From Sphingobacteriaceae bacterium (GTDB lineage Bacteria > Bacteroidota > Bacteroidia > B-17B0 > Aurantibacillaceae): DNA of 34,101 nt. Every line of letters starts with the position of its first letter. Position 1 is the stretch's first letter. Of the stretch, positions 23,400 to 31,957 are shown in pieces. Under the pieces are notes generated by a model. It did not search any database. It was given only the letters and a program-made list of their open reading frames with translations, and was not told the DNA's origin. The translations under genes and the position numbers were made by a program. Location: positions 1-34,101 of the forward strand of contig JAHEYG010000029.1 of the NCBI GenBank assembly GCA_023251725.1, read 5' to 3'.

Positions 23400-26300
23400 A
23401 TGAAAAATTTAATTAAAGCAGTAGTGATATTTTTATGGATTACTTCCACTTCTTGTTTTAGTCAAGGCGAACCAAACGTTTGGTATTTTGGATATTTTGC
23501 AGGAATGAATTTCCCCGGCGGAGGCGCGCCTGTTGCGCTTACCAATGGAATGTGTACGACCAGCGAAGGAAGCGCTTCAATTTCTGATGCGCTCGGAAAT
23601 TTATTATTTTACACTGATGGCATTAAGGTTTGGAATAAAAATCATGTTATCATGACAAATGGTACCGGTCTTTTCGGAAACCCATCCAGCACTCAATCGG
23701 CTGTTATTGTTAAGAAACCAGGGTTTCCTAATATATATTATATTTTTACGGCAGAAGCACAGGCCATGGTAAACGGATTGCGTTACTCAGAAGTGGACAT
23801 GACTCTTTCGGGAGGGCTGGGCTCTGTTACAGCATTAAAAAACATATTACTTAAAACCCCTTCTTGTGAAAAAATTACTGGAGTGAGGCATTGCAATAAC
23901 ATAGATGTTTGGATAGTTTCTCATGACTTTAATTCAAATCAATTCAGTACATTTTTAGTGACCTCCGCAGGCGTAAATGTTGTGCCGGTTACCAGCAGTG
24001 CGGGGTTAACGCCAACCGGAGGCGGAGGAAACCAATCGATTGGACAACTGAAAGCTTCCCCCGATGGAAAAAAGCTTGGCTCAGCAATTTGGGACGTTGC
24101 CGTTAACCGTTTCGAATTATTTGATTTTAATAATTCCACCGGAATAGTTTCTAATCCAATTCTATTACCACAATTTGCAGCATCAAGCGGTGCTTACGGC
24201 GTAGAGTTTTCGCCCGACGGAACAAAATTTTATGGTACAGAAATTACTCCGGGTAATATTTACCAATGGAATTTATGTGCCGGTACAAATGCTGCCATTG
24301 CAGCTTCAGGAGTTTTTATTGGTAATTCTTCGAACAACTTTAATGGCTCATTGCAATTAGGTCCGGATAAAAAAATATATGTTGCGCGTTTAAGCGTTCC
24401 TTGGGTGGGAGTAATTACTAATCCAAACGCTTTGGGTGTGGCCTGTAATTATGTTGATAACGGCGTTTCCCTTGCGGGGAAAAACGGATCGCTTGGTTTA
24501 CCAAATTTTGTTCCTTATTATTTTAAAACACCGCCTCCACCGTTTACTTATACAATTGCGTGTTTAACTGCAAATTTTACTTCTCCAACGGTTGGAGTTA
24601 CCTCATGCGGAACAGGTAGTAATGCCATTACTGCTTACGCTTGGAATTTTGGAAATCCGGCAGCGGGCGCAAGCAACACCGCTACGATTGCTAATCCTAC
24701 TCACATTTATACTGGGCCGGGCGTATACACGGTTCAATTAGTTCTTAACTATCCTTGCGGCGCCGACACCTTAAAACAAGTAGTAAACATTACAACGCCT
24801 TCGCTTACTATTTTAACCACTTCAGCAACTTGTTCCAACCCCGGATCAGCAACCGTAACGGCTGTCGGTGGAACGGGACCGTATACTTATACCTGGACGC
24901 CAACCGCACAAACGACGTCGGTTGCAGTAGGACTTGGTGCGGGAATTTATTCAGTCAATGTAAAAGACGCCAGCGGATGTATTCAAACGGCCACAACCAA
25001 TCTTGGTTCACAAAACGCTATGTCGGGTACAATAACTACCGCAAGTGTGTCTTGTAACGGCGGAACTTCAGGTACTGCAAGCATTTCCATTAGCGGAGGG
25101 TCAGGAAATTATAGTTATACCTGGACGCCGGGTGCACAAAACACAAATAGTGTCACCGGAATGGCGGCAGGATTTTATACCGTTACGGTTAATGATAATA
25201 ATAACACCTGCTCAATTACCAATACTTTACAAATTTTGCAACCTACAGCTTTAGTTGCTACAATAACACCATCGTCTTTTACGGCGTGTACCAGCAACAG
25301 CATAAATTTATCAGCTAGTTTTGTCGGTGGAACGGGACCGTATACTTATACCTGGACAGGCGGCCCATCTAACGGAAATTATTCTGTTTCGCAAACTGTA
25401 GGGGGTAATGTTACTTATTCGGTATTTAGTACCGACGCAAATAATTGTTTAGCAAATACAAATGTTATTCTAAATTTTATTACTACACCAACCGTTTCAG
25501 TAAACAATCCTACCATATGCGCCGGCCAACAAGCTACTTTAACAGCAAATGGCGCTACTAATTATATTTGGACAGGAGGCGTTTTAGGCGCCACCAATTT
25601 GGTTAGTCCGCTTGTCAGTGGTTCGTGGACCGTTATGGGGGCCAACCTAACCTGTACTTCACAAGTTGTATCAACTATTTTAGTGAACCCTTTACCCGTA
25701 ATTAATTTTGCAAACAATAATGTTTCTTGTTTTGGATTAAGTGATGGAGTTTCTAATTCGGCTGTTACTGTTGGAACAGGGCCGTTTACCTTTACATGGA
25801 CTTCAACGCCTGTACAAAACGCCGCTAACGCAATTGGATTACCGGCAGGAAATTATACTTGTTTTGTCACTGATAATTTTGGATGCAGTAATAGTTCAGC
25901 TACTCAAATTACACAACCGCCCGTATTAACTTTAGCTATTAACGCCAGTGCTAATTCAGCATGTGCCGGAAGCGTTATCAACCTTAACGGAATTGCGGCT
26001 GGAGGAACAGGACCATATACTTTCACCTGGACAGCAGGACCAACCCTTAGTGCATATTTGGTAAATGAAAACATCGCCGGTAATTATACTTATACCGTTT
26101 CTTCGAGCGACGCTAATGGGTGCAGTAAGGCGCAAACCGTTATGTTAACATTTAATCCTCAGCCAACCATTACAGCAACAAGCGCAACAGTTTGTTTAGG
26201 CCAAATTGCCACCTTAACCGCAAGTGGAGCTAACACTTATTTATGGATGCCCGGAAACATTTCGGGAAATACCTATACAGTTAATGGTAATGTTGCAACA

Positions 26301-27155
26301 AATGTAAGCGTTGTTGGAAACGCATTAGGATGCACCGGTCAGGCCACCGCAGCAATTACGGTAAATCAAATTCCAAACGCAGCGATAAATAATTTGATTA
26401 ATAAAGGATGCGTGCCTTTGTGCGTTGATTTAACTTCGGCTAACACTGCAACTAATATTGTTAACTATAGCTGGAACATTAACAACACAGTAATTAATTC
26501 GGTTAATGCAAACATTAATTATTGCTTTAAAACCTCAGGAAACTATACTGTTGATTTAACTGTTGTTGATAATAACGGCTGCATTAATACTTCGGGTCCT
26601 ATCCTAATAAATGTTTATCCAAAACCAATTGCCGATTTTAATCATGCTCCTATAAAACCAATAATTAATATTGATCCTGATGTAACGTTTACCGACGCTT
26701 CTTACAACGCAACTATTGCAAGTTGGAATTGGTATTTTATGAACACAGCGCAATTTCAATCTACACAGCAAAACCCTACTTTTACTTATAATGAGCCCGG
26801 AACTTATGCGATTGCTCTCGTTGTAAAAAGCGACAAAGGCTGTTTAGATACTATTGTAAGAACATTAGTTGTAGGAGAAGATTTTGGAATTTATGTTCCC
26901 AATACGTTTACACCAAACGCCGATGGCAACAATGATATTTTTCAACCCAAAGGATTTGGCGTGGTGAAATACGAGTTAAGAATTTTTAATCGCTGGGGAG
27001 ACGAATTGTTCTACACCCAGGAATTTGAACGCGGATGGGATGGAATCATAAAAGGAATTACTTTAAAAGATGATGTTTACACTTGGAAAATTAATGCAAC
27101 AAGTGTTTTTGGTAAACACCACGAATTAAATGGACATGTTACTCTGATGAAGTAA
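23400..27155 (+). CDS. large secreted PKD/SprB-repeat protein with type IX type-B sorting domain
   Basis: This is a 1251-residue surface or secreted protein. It has a signal peptide (residues 1 to about 21, ending TSCFSQ) and an N-terminal beta-propeller-like region (about 25-370; 'NVWYFGYFAGMNF', 'SISDALGNLLFYTDGIKVWN'). A PKD domain follows (about 385-467; YAWNFGNP...HIYTGPGVYTVQL). Next come several SprB-type repeats (GGTGPYTYTWTP, 'CNGGTSGTASISISGGSGNY') and Ig-like units, then two more PKD units (about 1005-1155). It ends with a gliding-motility-type C-terminal (CHU_C) domain starting 'YVPNTFTPNADGNN' near residue 1163. That end predicts export by the type IX system and attachment to the cell surface. 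It is probably an adhesin or matrix protein. It is monocistronic, with a strong terminator after the stop. Confidence 0.92.
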   Translation: MKNLIKAVVIFLWITSTSCFSQGEPNVWYFGYFAGMNFPGGGAPVALTNGMCTTSEGSASISDALGNLLFYTDGIKVWNKNHVIMTNGTGLFGNPSSTQSAVIVKKPGFPNIYYIFTAEAQAMVNGLRYSEVDMTLSGGLGSVTALKNILLKTPSCEKITGVRHCNNIDVWIVSHDFNSNQFSTFLVTSAGVNVVPVTSSAGLTPTGGGGNQSIGQLKASPDGKKLGSAIWDVAVNRFELFDFNNSTGIVSNPILLPQFAASSGAYGVEFSPDGTKFYGTEITPGNIYQWNLCAGTNAAIAASGVFIGNSSNNFNGSLQLGPDKKIYVARLSVPWVGVITNPNALGVACNYVDNGVSLAGKNGSLGLPNFVPYYFKTPPPPFTYTIACLTANFTSPTVGVTSCGTGSNAITAYAWNFGNPAAGASNTATIANPTHIYTGPGVYTVQLVLNYPCGADTLKQVVNITTPSLTILTTSATCSNPGSATVTAVGGTGPYTYTWTPTAQTTSVAVGLGAGIYSVNVKDASGCIQTATTNLGSQNAMSGTITTASVSCNGGTSGTASISISGGSGNYSYTWTPGAQNTNSVTGMAAGFYTVTVNDNNNTCSITNTLQILQPTALVATITPSSFTACTSNSINLSASFVGGTGPYTYTWTGGPSNGNYSVSQTVGGNVTYSVFSTDANNCLANTNVILNFITTPTVSVNNPTICAGQQATLTANGATNYIWTGGVLGATNLVSPLVSGSWTVMGANLTCTSQVVSTILVNPLPVINFANNNVSCFGLSDGVSNSAVTVGTGPFTFTWTSTPVQNAANAIGLPAGNYTCFVTDNFGCSNSSATQITQPPVLTLAINASANSACAGSVINLNGIAAGGTGPYTFTWTAGPTLSAYLVNENIAGNYTYTVSSSDANGCSKAQTVMLTFNPQPTITATSATVCLGQIATLTASGANTYLWMPGNISGNTYTVNGNVATNVSVVGNALGCTGQATAAITVNQIPNAAINNLINKGCVPLCVDLTSANTATNIVNYSWNINNTVINSVNANINYCFKTSGNYTVDLTVVDNNGCINTSGPILINVYPKPIADFNHAPIKPIINIDPDVTFTDASYNATIASWNWYFMNTAQFQSTQQNPTFTYNEPGTYAIALVVKSDKGCLDTIVRTLVVGEDFGIYVPNTFTPNADGNNDIFQPKGFGVVKYELRIFNRWGDELFYTQEFERGWDGIIKGITLKDDVYTWKINATSVFGKHHELNGHVTLMK
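24863..24898 (+). repeat. 36-bp exact direct repeat in SprB-type units (partner at 25322-25357)
   Basis: Codes for VGGTGPYTYTW and is base-identical to 25322-25357, 459 bases (153 codons) away and in the same frame. Recombination between the copies would delete or add a whole module without a frameshift. Confidence 0.8.
25322..25357 (+). repeat. 36-bp exact direct repeat, second copy
   Basis: Identical to 24863-24898, including synonymous positions. A related but diverged version of the same motif occurs near 26004. Confidence 0.8.
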
Positions 27156-27160
27156 AAATA

Positions 27161-27193
27161 AAAAAAATCCAGCAAACAATGCGGGATTTTTTT
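27161..27193 (+). terminator. rho-independent terminator after the surface-protein gene
   Basis: A perfect 10-bp stem AAAAAAATCC / GGATTTTTTT with a 13-base loop starts five bases after the stop codon. The A/T flanks mean it could also stop transcription of the minus-strand gene ending at 27209. Confidence 0.75.
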
Positions 27194-27208
27194 ATTTAAA
27201 TAATTTTT

Positions 27209-27805
27209 TCAATAATTCTGATTAAATAATTCAATAGCTTTTTTCTGATGAAGTTTTTCATTTATTCCAAAATAAATACAGCCTCCTATACAAATAGCGC
27301 CTAATCCGATTAGCGAGTAACCAAGACTTTTTCGGGAGGAAAGGCCGGTCATATTTTCATTGAAGAGAAATTGCGAATTCATAAAACAGGCCGTTCCAAT
27401 AATTGCAATTGGTATTCCAATCAAAGAAACAATCCGTAGTTTATTAGCTTTATTAGCTTTTAGTAAATGATAATTAATTTTAGGATTATTTTTTTCTTTT
27501 AAGAGAAAGTTTAGCTCATATTCACTTATATATCGCCGCTTAAAGTAAAAATTACCACCCTTTTGTTTTATTTTTGGAGAAGCAAAAAGAGGAGTAAAGA
27601 AAAGATTTTTTACATGGGTATTTTCTTTTTTAATAGAAATGTTTTCAAAAGAATTAATTTGAGATTTTGGTTCTAACTCCGGCAAATCTTCGGTAACACC
27701 CAACAACACCGATTTATTAATCTTGGAAATTGAATCTTGCGAAAAAGCGACCTTAACAAAAACTAAATTGATTATAATAGGAATAGTAAAATAAAATAAT
27801 CTCAT
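27209..27805 (-). CDS. hypothetical exported membrane protein
   Basis: This 198-residue protein has an N-terminal signal or anchor (residues 1-22, ending VAFSQ), a polar middle region, and two hydrophobic helices near the C-terminus (about residues 120-143 and 157-178) followed by a basic tail (KLHQKKAIELFNQ). I do not recognise the family. It lies 36 bases after the other small exported protein on the same strand, so the two are probably co-transcribed. Confidence 0.65.
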   Translation of the reverse strand: MRLFYFTIPIIINLVFVKVAFSQDSISKINKSVLLGVTEDLPELEPKSQINSFENISIKKENTHVKNLFFTPLFASPKIKQKGGNFYFKRRYISEYELNFLLKEKNNPKINYHLLKANKANKLRIVSLIGIPIAIIGTACFMNSQFLFNENMTGLSSRKSLGYSLIGLGAICIGGCIYFGINEKLHQKKAIELFNQNY

Positions 27806-27841
27806 GGCTTTAGGTTTAAAGAATAGTAATTAGTTTAATTT

Positions 27842-28285
27842 TTATAATAAAGGCAACAGAAAATTAGCAACAGGTATGAGGTTCGTTCCTAAAGTAACTA
27901 TCAGTAATTTTTTAACAGCTAATTCTTTTGATAATTTAGAAGCAGTATATTTTTGCGAAACTTCTTTTGACGGAAGAGAGAGCCTTACCTCGAAACAAAT
28001 TCGTGGGTTAAGTTTGTTTTTTATTATTACCGTTCCTTCTGAGCGAAATTTTTTTGAAGGCTCATAAGCAGGCAGACAAATATTTTTTGGAAAAACGGTA
28101 ACCTTTTTAGCTCTATGTTTAAGAAAAGGTTGATTTAACATTAAAGGAGTATAAACGCGTTGCGTTAAAGCCTCTGTTTTATTTATTGAATTGTTTTCTG
28201 TTTTAGTTATTGTTTTTTTACCTGTAAAAAACAATGCGAAACTTAATGTTAAGCTTACTGCGAGGATAGTGTTTTTTGTTTTCAT
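27842..28285 (-). CDS. hypothetical small exported protein
   Basis: This 147-residue protein has a signal-like N-terminus (MKTKNTILAVSLTLSFALFF), a basic middle part with a 'VIIKNKLNPRICFEVRLSLP' strand region, and a hydrophobic C-terminal end (LLIVTLGTNLIPVANFLLPLL). The family is not recognised. It is divergent from the HTH gene at 28518 across 232 bases that carry repeats and a small palindrome, so that regulator may control it (inference). The coding status is likely but not certain. The upstream part of the frame has no conserved feature I can name. Confidence 0.6.
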   Translation of the reverse strand: MKTKNTILAVSLTLSFALFFTGKKTITKTENNSINKTEALTQRVYTPLMLNQPFLKHRAKKVTVFPKNICLPAYEPSKKFRSEGTVIIKNKLNPRICFEVRLSLPSKEVSQKYTASKLSKELAVKKLLIVTLGTNLIPVANFLLPLL

Positions 28286-28391
28286 AGTTTTTGTTTTATA
28301 ATTGGATTAATATTATAAGTCAAAACTACTTCCGCAGAGACCGCATTAGAAACGGATTTGTGCTTAGTGATTTTCAAATTAAGTTTGTTTT

Positions 28392-28483
28392 GCAAAAACC
28401 CCTTGTTTTTAAGTTTCTTAAGGAGAATAATTTGCCTTTTTCGCAAAAGAAATATTGGTAAATTGACTTTTACGCAAAAACCC
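28392..28483. repeat. two GCAAAAACCC repeats and a small palindrome upstream of the HTH gene
   Basis: GCAAAAACCC occurs at 28392-28401 and 28474-28483, and CTTTT-TCGC-AAAAG lies between them at about 28436-28449. The second repeat sits inside the predicted promoter spacer of the HTH gene, a usual place for an autoregulatory site. Confidence 0.4.
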
Positions 28484-28492
28484 GTACCTTTA
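28463..28492 (+). promoter_or_regulatory. predicted promoter of the HTH gene
   Basis: TTG (28463-28465), 19 bases, then TACCTTTA (28485-28492), with the ATG at 28518. Confidence 0.55.
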
Positions 28493-28517
28493 TTAATCAC
28501 AATTACTAAAAATAATT

Positions 28518-29513
28518 ATGGTAAAAACACAAAAATCTTTGCCCTTACAGGAGGTTTTGATTAAAAAACTTAAAGAAACGCTCCCGCCAAGTGTTGGATT
28601 GGCGGAAGAATTAGCAGATGTTTTAGGTATTAGTTTGGATAGTGCCTATAGAAGAATAAGATGCGAAACGGATTTAAGCATCGATGAAGTTTATAAACTC
28701 ACAAAAAAATATGCAATTTCTGTAGATAGCGTTTTCTCAAACCTTAGCGATACGGTTACTTTTACTTATACTAAGCTAACGGATAGTCCGGGGAATTTTG
28801 GAAAATATCTGGACAGAATATACGCGCACGTTAAGGGTATAAATTCTTTTTCAGAAAAAAAAATTGTTTACGCGGCCGAAGAGGTGCCTTTATTTTATTC
28901 TTTCATAAGTGAAAAATTAACTCAGTTTAAATTATTTTATTGGCAGAGGAGTGTTTTAAACGTTCCTGAATTTCAAGGTAAAAAATTTGAATTTGGTTTG
29001 GTGCCGGACTCTCAAGTTAAATTAGCGATGGCCGCTTTAAAAGAATACAAAAACATTCCCAGCGTAGAAATATGGACTAACGAAACCATTTTTACGGCCC
29101 TCAAACAAGTTGAGTTTTTTTTCGACAGCGGTGTTTTTAAAAACAAAGAAGACGCCGTTACAATTGTTGAAGAAATAAAAAAAATGGCTCAATACATTGA
29201 ACAGTGTGCCGAAACAGGAAGAAAAGAAATTAGCCATGCTTCCGAAACTTTTCAATTATATCATAGTGAAGTGGTGCTTGGCACAAATTGCGTTTACATC
29301 CATTCGGGGCAGGCTAATTACGCTTATATTACATTTAATACCATCAATTCTTTAACCACTAATAATCTTGAGTTTTGCGAAGAAACAGAGCATTGGATAA
29401 AAAACCTTATTCGCAAAAGTACATTGATAAGTGGTGTTGCAGAAAAACAGCGCTTTCAGTTTTTTAGCCAGATGCATAAAAATATTGACTCTTATCTTGA
29501 AAGAATAAAATAA
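28518..29513 (+). CDS. helix-turn-helix (XRE/BetR-like) regulatory protein
   Basis: This 331-residue cytoplasmic protein has an N-terminal HTH region (residues about 10-75: 'LAEELADVLGISLDSAYRRIRCETDLSIDEVYKL', then KYAISVDSVF). A long helical C-terminal domain of unknown function follows (residues about 90-331), containing 'YAAEEVPLFYSFISEKLTQFKLFYW'. Proteins of this build are common in Bacteroidota and are usually annotated only as HTH proteins. The ligand and targets are unknown. It is divergent from two small exported-protein genes. Confidence 0.78.
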   Translation: MVKTQKSLPLQEVLIKKLKETLPPSVGLAEELADVLGISLDSAYRRIRCETDLSIDEVYKLTKKYAISVDSVFSNLSDTVTFTYTKLTDSPGNFGKYLDRIYAHVKGINSFSEKKIVYAAEEVPLFYSFISEKLTQFKLFYWQRSVLNVPEFQGKKFEFGLVPDSQVKLAMAALKEYKNIPSVEIWTNETIFTALKQVEFFFDSGVFKNKEDAVTIVEEIKKMAQYIEQCAETGRKEISHASETFQLYHSEVVLGTNCVYIHSGQANYAYITFNTINSLTTNNLEFCEETEHWIKNLIRKSTLISGVAEKQRFQFFSQMHKNIDSYLERIK

Positions 29514-29529
29514 ACTTATATAAAAATTG

Positions 29530-29537
29530 TACATTTG
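29530..29537 (+). promoter_or_regulatory. -7 promoter element of the DUF5606 gene
   Basis: TACATTTG matches TAnnTTTG exactly, but no well-spaced TTG lies upstream (the nearest is at 29497-29499). The expected transcript would begin inside the palindromic repeat that follows. Confidence 0.45.
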
Positions 29538-29577
29538 CCTGCCTACCGTAGCTGAGCAGGCGCGATGGCAGGCAGGT
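29537..29577. repeat. REP-like palindromic repeat in the DUF5606 leader
   Basis: The imperfect inverted repeat has arms GCCTGCCTACC (29537-29547) and GGCAGGCAGGT (29567-29577), pairing at 9 of 11 positions, with an inner GCTGAGC. It is markedly GC-rich against its AT-rich surroundings. It resembles short interspersed palindromes I recall from Bacteroidota genomes. Only one copy is in the window. Confidence 0.65.
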
Positions 29578-29596
29578 AATCCTTAATTTTAAAATT

Positions 29597-30136
29597 ATGA
29601 TTGATTTAGCAGGAATTATTTCTATTACGGGGCAGCCCGGTTTGTTTAAGGTTGTAGCACAATCTAAAAATGGAATTATTGTAGAAGGCATGGTGGATAA
29701 AAAAAGAGTTCATGTTTATTCTACAACAAAAGTGTCAACACTTTCTGATATTGGAATGTATACAACAGGAGAAGATAAGCCAATGGATGAAATTGTTACT
29801 GCAATTTATGATAAGGAAAAAGGCGGACCTTGTGTTAACGCTAAAGCGGATGATAAAGAAATTGAAGCATATTTTGCACAGGTGCTTCCTGATTACGACA
29901 AGGAAAGAGTTTATGTGAGCAACATGCGAAAATTATTTAGCTGGTATACTGTTATGCAAACGACCGATAATCTTAAAATAAAAGAAGAGAATAAAGACGC
30001 AGACGGAAAAATTATTAAAACTGAAGACAAACCTAAGATTGTTGCAAAAACATCTTTAAAAGATACCGGAAAAGGTGGAAAAACTATGGCCGGGGTTAAA
30101 AAAACAGCCGGAGTTAGAAAAACAGGCACCGCATAA
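29597..30136 (+). CDS. DUF5606 protein
   Basis: This 179-residue cytoplasmic protein has the typical N-terminal DUF5606 domain (residues about 1-125). Its signatures are 'DLAGIISITGQPGLFKVVAQ', GIIVEGMVDKKR, 'VSTLSDIGMYTTGEDKPMDEI' and VLPDYDKERVYVSNMRKLFSWY. The tail is lysine-rich and of low complexity (residues about 135-179). The family is restricted, as far as I know, to Bacteroidota, and its function is unknown. The fold suggests an Sm-like or SH3-like small barrel at the start (inference). It converges on gmk across a hairpin region. Confidence 0.88.
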   Translation: MIDLAGIISITGQPGLFKVVAQSKNGIIVEGMVDKKRVHVYSTTKVSTLSDIGMYTTGEDKPMDEIVTAIYDKEKGGPCVNAKADDKEIEAYFAQVLPDYDKERVYVSNMRKLFSWYTVMQTTDNLKIKEENKDADGKIIKTEDKPKIVAKTSLKDTGKGGKTMAGVKKTAGVRKTGTA

Positions 30137-30214
30137 AAACCCATATTTTCATCAAAAAATAGCGAAATCGTGTCTAAAAGGCACTACTTTTTGTTAAAAT
30201 ATAGAATTACTGAC

Positions 30215-30247
30215 GATTTTTGGAAAATTCCAATTTTTCAAAAAATC
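30215..30247. terminator. possible bidirectional terminator between DUF5606 gene and gmk
   Basis: The outer arms GATTTTT and AAAAATC enclose TTGGAA-AA-TTCCAA. The alternative stems overlap and the sequence is AT-rich, so this is a moderate candidate serving both converging genes. Confidence 0.4.
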
Positions 30248-30255
30248 AATTAGAA

Positions 30256-30834
30256 CTAAAGAGGAATATTTAAAAACTCTCTCGTCACTTTTTCGGCCTT
30301 TGCGAAAGCGTCTTTTAATTCTTCATTTAAAATAAAGGTATCGAAGAGTTCGGCGGTTTTTAATTCTTTTTCGGCTTTTGTTAATCTGCGCGAAATACTT
30401 TCTGCGCTATCTGTACTTCTGCTATGAAGGCGTTCTTCGAGTATTTTTATGCTCGGAGGCATTACAAAAACAGCTAAGGCTTTTTCTTTAAACTGGTTTT
30501 TAAGATTTAATCCTCCTTCTACATCAATATCAAAAATTACATATTTGCCTTTATCCCAAATACGTTGAACTTCGCTCTTAAGAGTACCGTAATAAGTACC
30601 CGGATATACTTCTTCCCACTCTAAAAATTCACCATTATCAATTTTTTTCTTAAAATCTTTAGTGCTTAAATAATGATAATCTTTACCGTTTTCTTCTACG
30701 CCGCGTTTAGGACGACTTGTTGCAGAAATTGAAAATTCGAGATATTTTGGGAAAGTCTTTAATAAATGCTGCACAATGGTTGTTTTTCCGGATCCGGAGG
30801 GGGCCGAAAAAATAATGAGTTTCCCGTGCTTCAT
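30256..30834 (-). CDS. gmk: guanylate kinase
   Basis: This cytoplasmic enzyme phosphorylates GMP to GDP with ATP. It has 192 residues, typical length. It shows the P-loop [10 protein letters not shown] (residues about 10-19), the GMP-binding '[20 protein letters not shown]' segment, [30 protein letters not shown], and lid arginines in '[10 protein letters not shown]'. A TATCTTTA element lies at 30845-30838, only four bases before the ATG. If it is the -7 box, the message would be almost leaderless. No correctly spaced TTG was found with it. Confidence 0.97.
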   Translation of the reverse strand: MKHGKLIIFSAPSGSGKTTIVQHLLKTFPKYLEFSISATSRPKRGVEENGKDYHYLSTKDFKKKIDNGEFLEWEEVYPGTYYGTLKSEVQRIWDKGKYVIFDIDVEGGLNLKNQFKEKALAVFVMPPSIKILEERLHSRSTDSAESISRRLTKAEKELKTAELFDTFILNEELKDAFAKAEKVTREFLNIPL

Positions 30835-30929
30835 GCGTAAAGATACGTTTTTTCATTAGAGAAATGACTTCTCCCAATACAAAACTCTTAAATCCCCAGC
30901 TAATTGGCAGTTTTTATCCCAAAAAACTT

Positions 30930-30958
30930 TTGATAATCCTAAAATTACCCTATATTTG
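30930..30958 (+). promoter_or_regulatory. predicted rplU-rpmA promoter
   Basis: TTG (30930-30932), 18 bases, then TATATTTG (30951-30958), an ideal Bacteroidota promoter. It also shows that the long upstream extension of the rplU frame (to 30864) is not translated. Confidence 0.75.
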
Positions 30959-30986
30959 CCCTCCCAATTTAAAAACAAAAAACCCT

Positions 30987-31460
30987 ATGTATGCAATTGT
31001 AGAAATAGCCGGGCAACAATTTAAAGTGGAACGTGGACATAAAGTTTACGTTCACCGCCTTGAGGCTAATGAGGGTGCTAAAATTGAGTTTGACCGCGTG
31101 TTATTATTAGATGACGGAGGAAAAATTTCTGTTGGCAACCCCACTGTTGATGGCGCAAAAGTAGCCGCAACAGTTATTGAGCACCTTAAAGGTGACAAAG
31201 TTATTGTGTTTAAGAAAAAGCGACGTAAAGGATATCAAAAGTGGAACAACCACCGCCAATCGTTTACACAAATTTTAATTCAAGGCGTTTTAGGCAAAGG
31301 CGAGACTTTGAAAGATGAACTTCCTGCTGAGAAAAAAGCGAAATATTCTTTTGTTTCTAAAAAAGCAGAAGTAAGCGCAGAAGTTTCTCACGATGAAGAA
31401 ACAGAAGTCCCGGTAGAAAAAGCGCCCGCTAAAAAAGTAACGAAGAAAAAAGAAGATTAA
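30987..31460 (+). CDS. rplU: 50S ribosomal protein L21 with C-terminal extension
   Basis: The protein has 157 residues. The L21 domain is residues 1 to about 103 ('[17 protein letters not shown]', [22 protein letters not shown], '[20 protein letters not shown]', [12 protein letters not shown]). The remaining 50-odd residues are a Lys/Glu/Ala-rich tail, an extension seen in other Bacteroidota L21 proteins. The frame is open back to an ATG at 30864. I chose ATG 30987 because the L21 family begins there and the promoter -7 element at 30951-30958 lies inside the would-be extension. rpmA follows after 74 bases and is probably co-transcribed. Confidence 0.97.
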   Translation: MYAIVEIAGQQFKVERGHKVYVHRLEANEGAKIEFDRVLLLDDGGKISVGNPTVDGAKVAATVIEHLKGDKVIVFKKKRRKGYQKWNNHRQSFTQILIQGVLGKGETLKDELPAEKKAKYSFVSKKAEVSAEVSHDEETEVPVEKAPAKKVTKKKED

Positions 31461-31534
31461 AAATCTAAAAGCGAAATGTGGACTTGTGAATTAACTCTCC
31501 AAATCACAACTCGCTAATTAAAAAATTAAATAAG

Positions 31535-31795
31535 ATGGCACACAAAAAAGGTGAAGGTAAAGTAAAGAACGGCCGCGAGTCGCACAGCAAACGCTTGGGC
31601 GTTAAAATTTACGGCGGACAAACTTGTATCTCCGGAAACATTATTGTTCGTCAGCGCGGAACGGTTCACAAACCGGGAGAAAATGTTGGTATGGGAAAAG
31701 ACCATACTTTATTTGCATTAGTTGACGGTACTGTAGTTTTTAAAAAGAAAAGAGACGACAGATCATACGTTTCGGTGGTTCCGGCGCAAGCTTAA
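31535..31795 (+). CDS. rpmA: 50S ribosomal protein L27
   Basis: This 86-residue ribosomal protein sits at the peptidyl-transferase centre. It shows the classic '[24 protein letters not shown]', the '[10 protein letters not shown]' strand and the HPG-like [18 protein letters not shown] segment. The N-terminal MAHKKG has no removable leader. It follows rplU, the standard order in bacteria. Confidence 0.98.
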   Translation: MAHKKGEGKVKNGRESHSKRLGVKIYGGQTCISGNIIVRQRGTVHKPGENVGMGKDHTLFALVDGTVVFKKKRDDRSYVSVVPAQA

Positions 31796-31803
31796 GAAAT
31801 GAA

Positions 31804-31859
31804 AAATGTTGAATTATAAATTTTAAATTAATTCAACATTTATAATTCAACATTTATAA
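31804..31859. repeat. AT-rich inverted and tandem repeat after rpmA
   Basis: An 18-bp perfect inverted repeat, AAATGTTGAATTATAAAT (31804-31821) against 31838-31855, has a 16-base loop. The right arm lies in two exact tandem copies of TTCAACATTTATAA (31832-31845 and 31846-31859). The element is entirely AT-rich and lies just before the true terminator. Confidence 0.75.
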
Positions 31860-31865
31860 TTTTAT

Positions 31866-31897
31866 AAGCCTGCCGATTTTACGGTGGGCTTTTTTAT
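31866..31897 (+). terminator. rho-independent terminator of rplU-rpmA
   Basis: The stem AAGCCTGCCG / CGGTGGGCTT (two G-T pairs) has a six-base loop, followed by a run of T. Confidence 0.85.
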
Positions 31898-31957
31898 TTT
31901 TAATCATGATTAAATTGATTTTAATGATTTTCAAATGCAAGTATTCGAAAATCAAAT

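Noticed and set aside
24755..25254. Plus-strand alternative frames inside the surface-protein gene
   Set aside because: They are shadows of the repetitive coding sequence. The main frame has clear PKD and SprB units throughout.
28282..28500. 72-codon minus-strand frame upstream of the small exported protein
   Set aside because: It covers the HTH promoter and repeats, has no signal or domain, and its product is a basic low-complexity string.
30864..30986. N-terminal extension of rplU
   Set aside because: The frame is open, but the L21 family starts at ATG 30987 and an ideal promoter (TATATTTG at 30951) lies within the extension.
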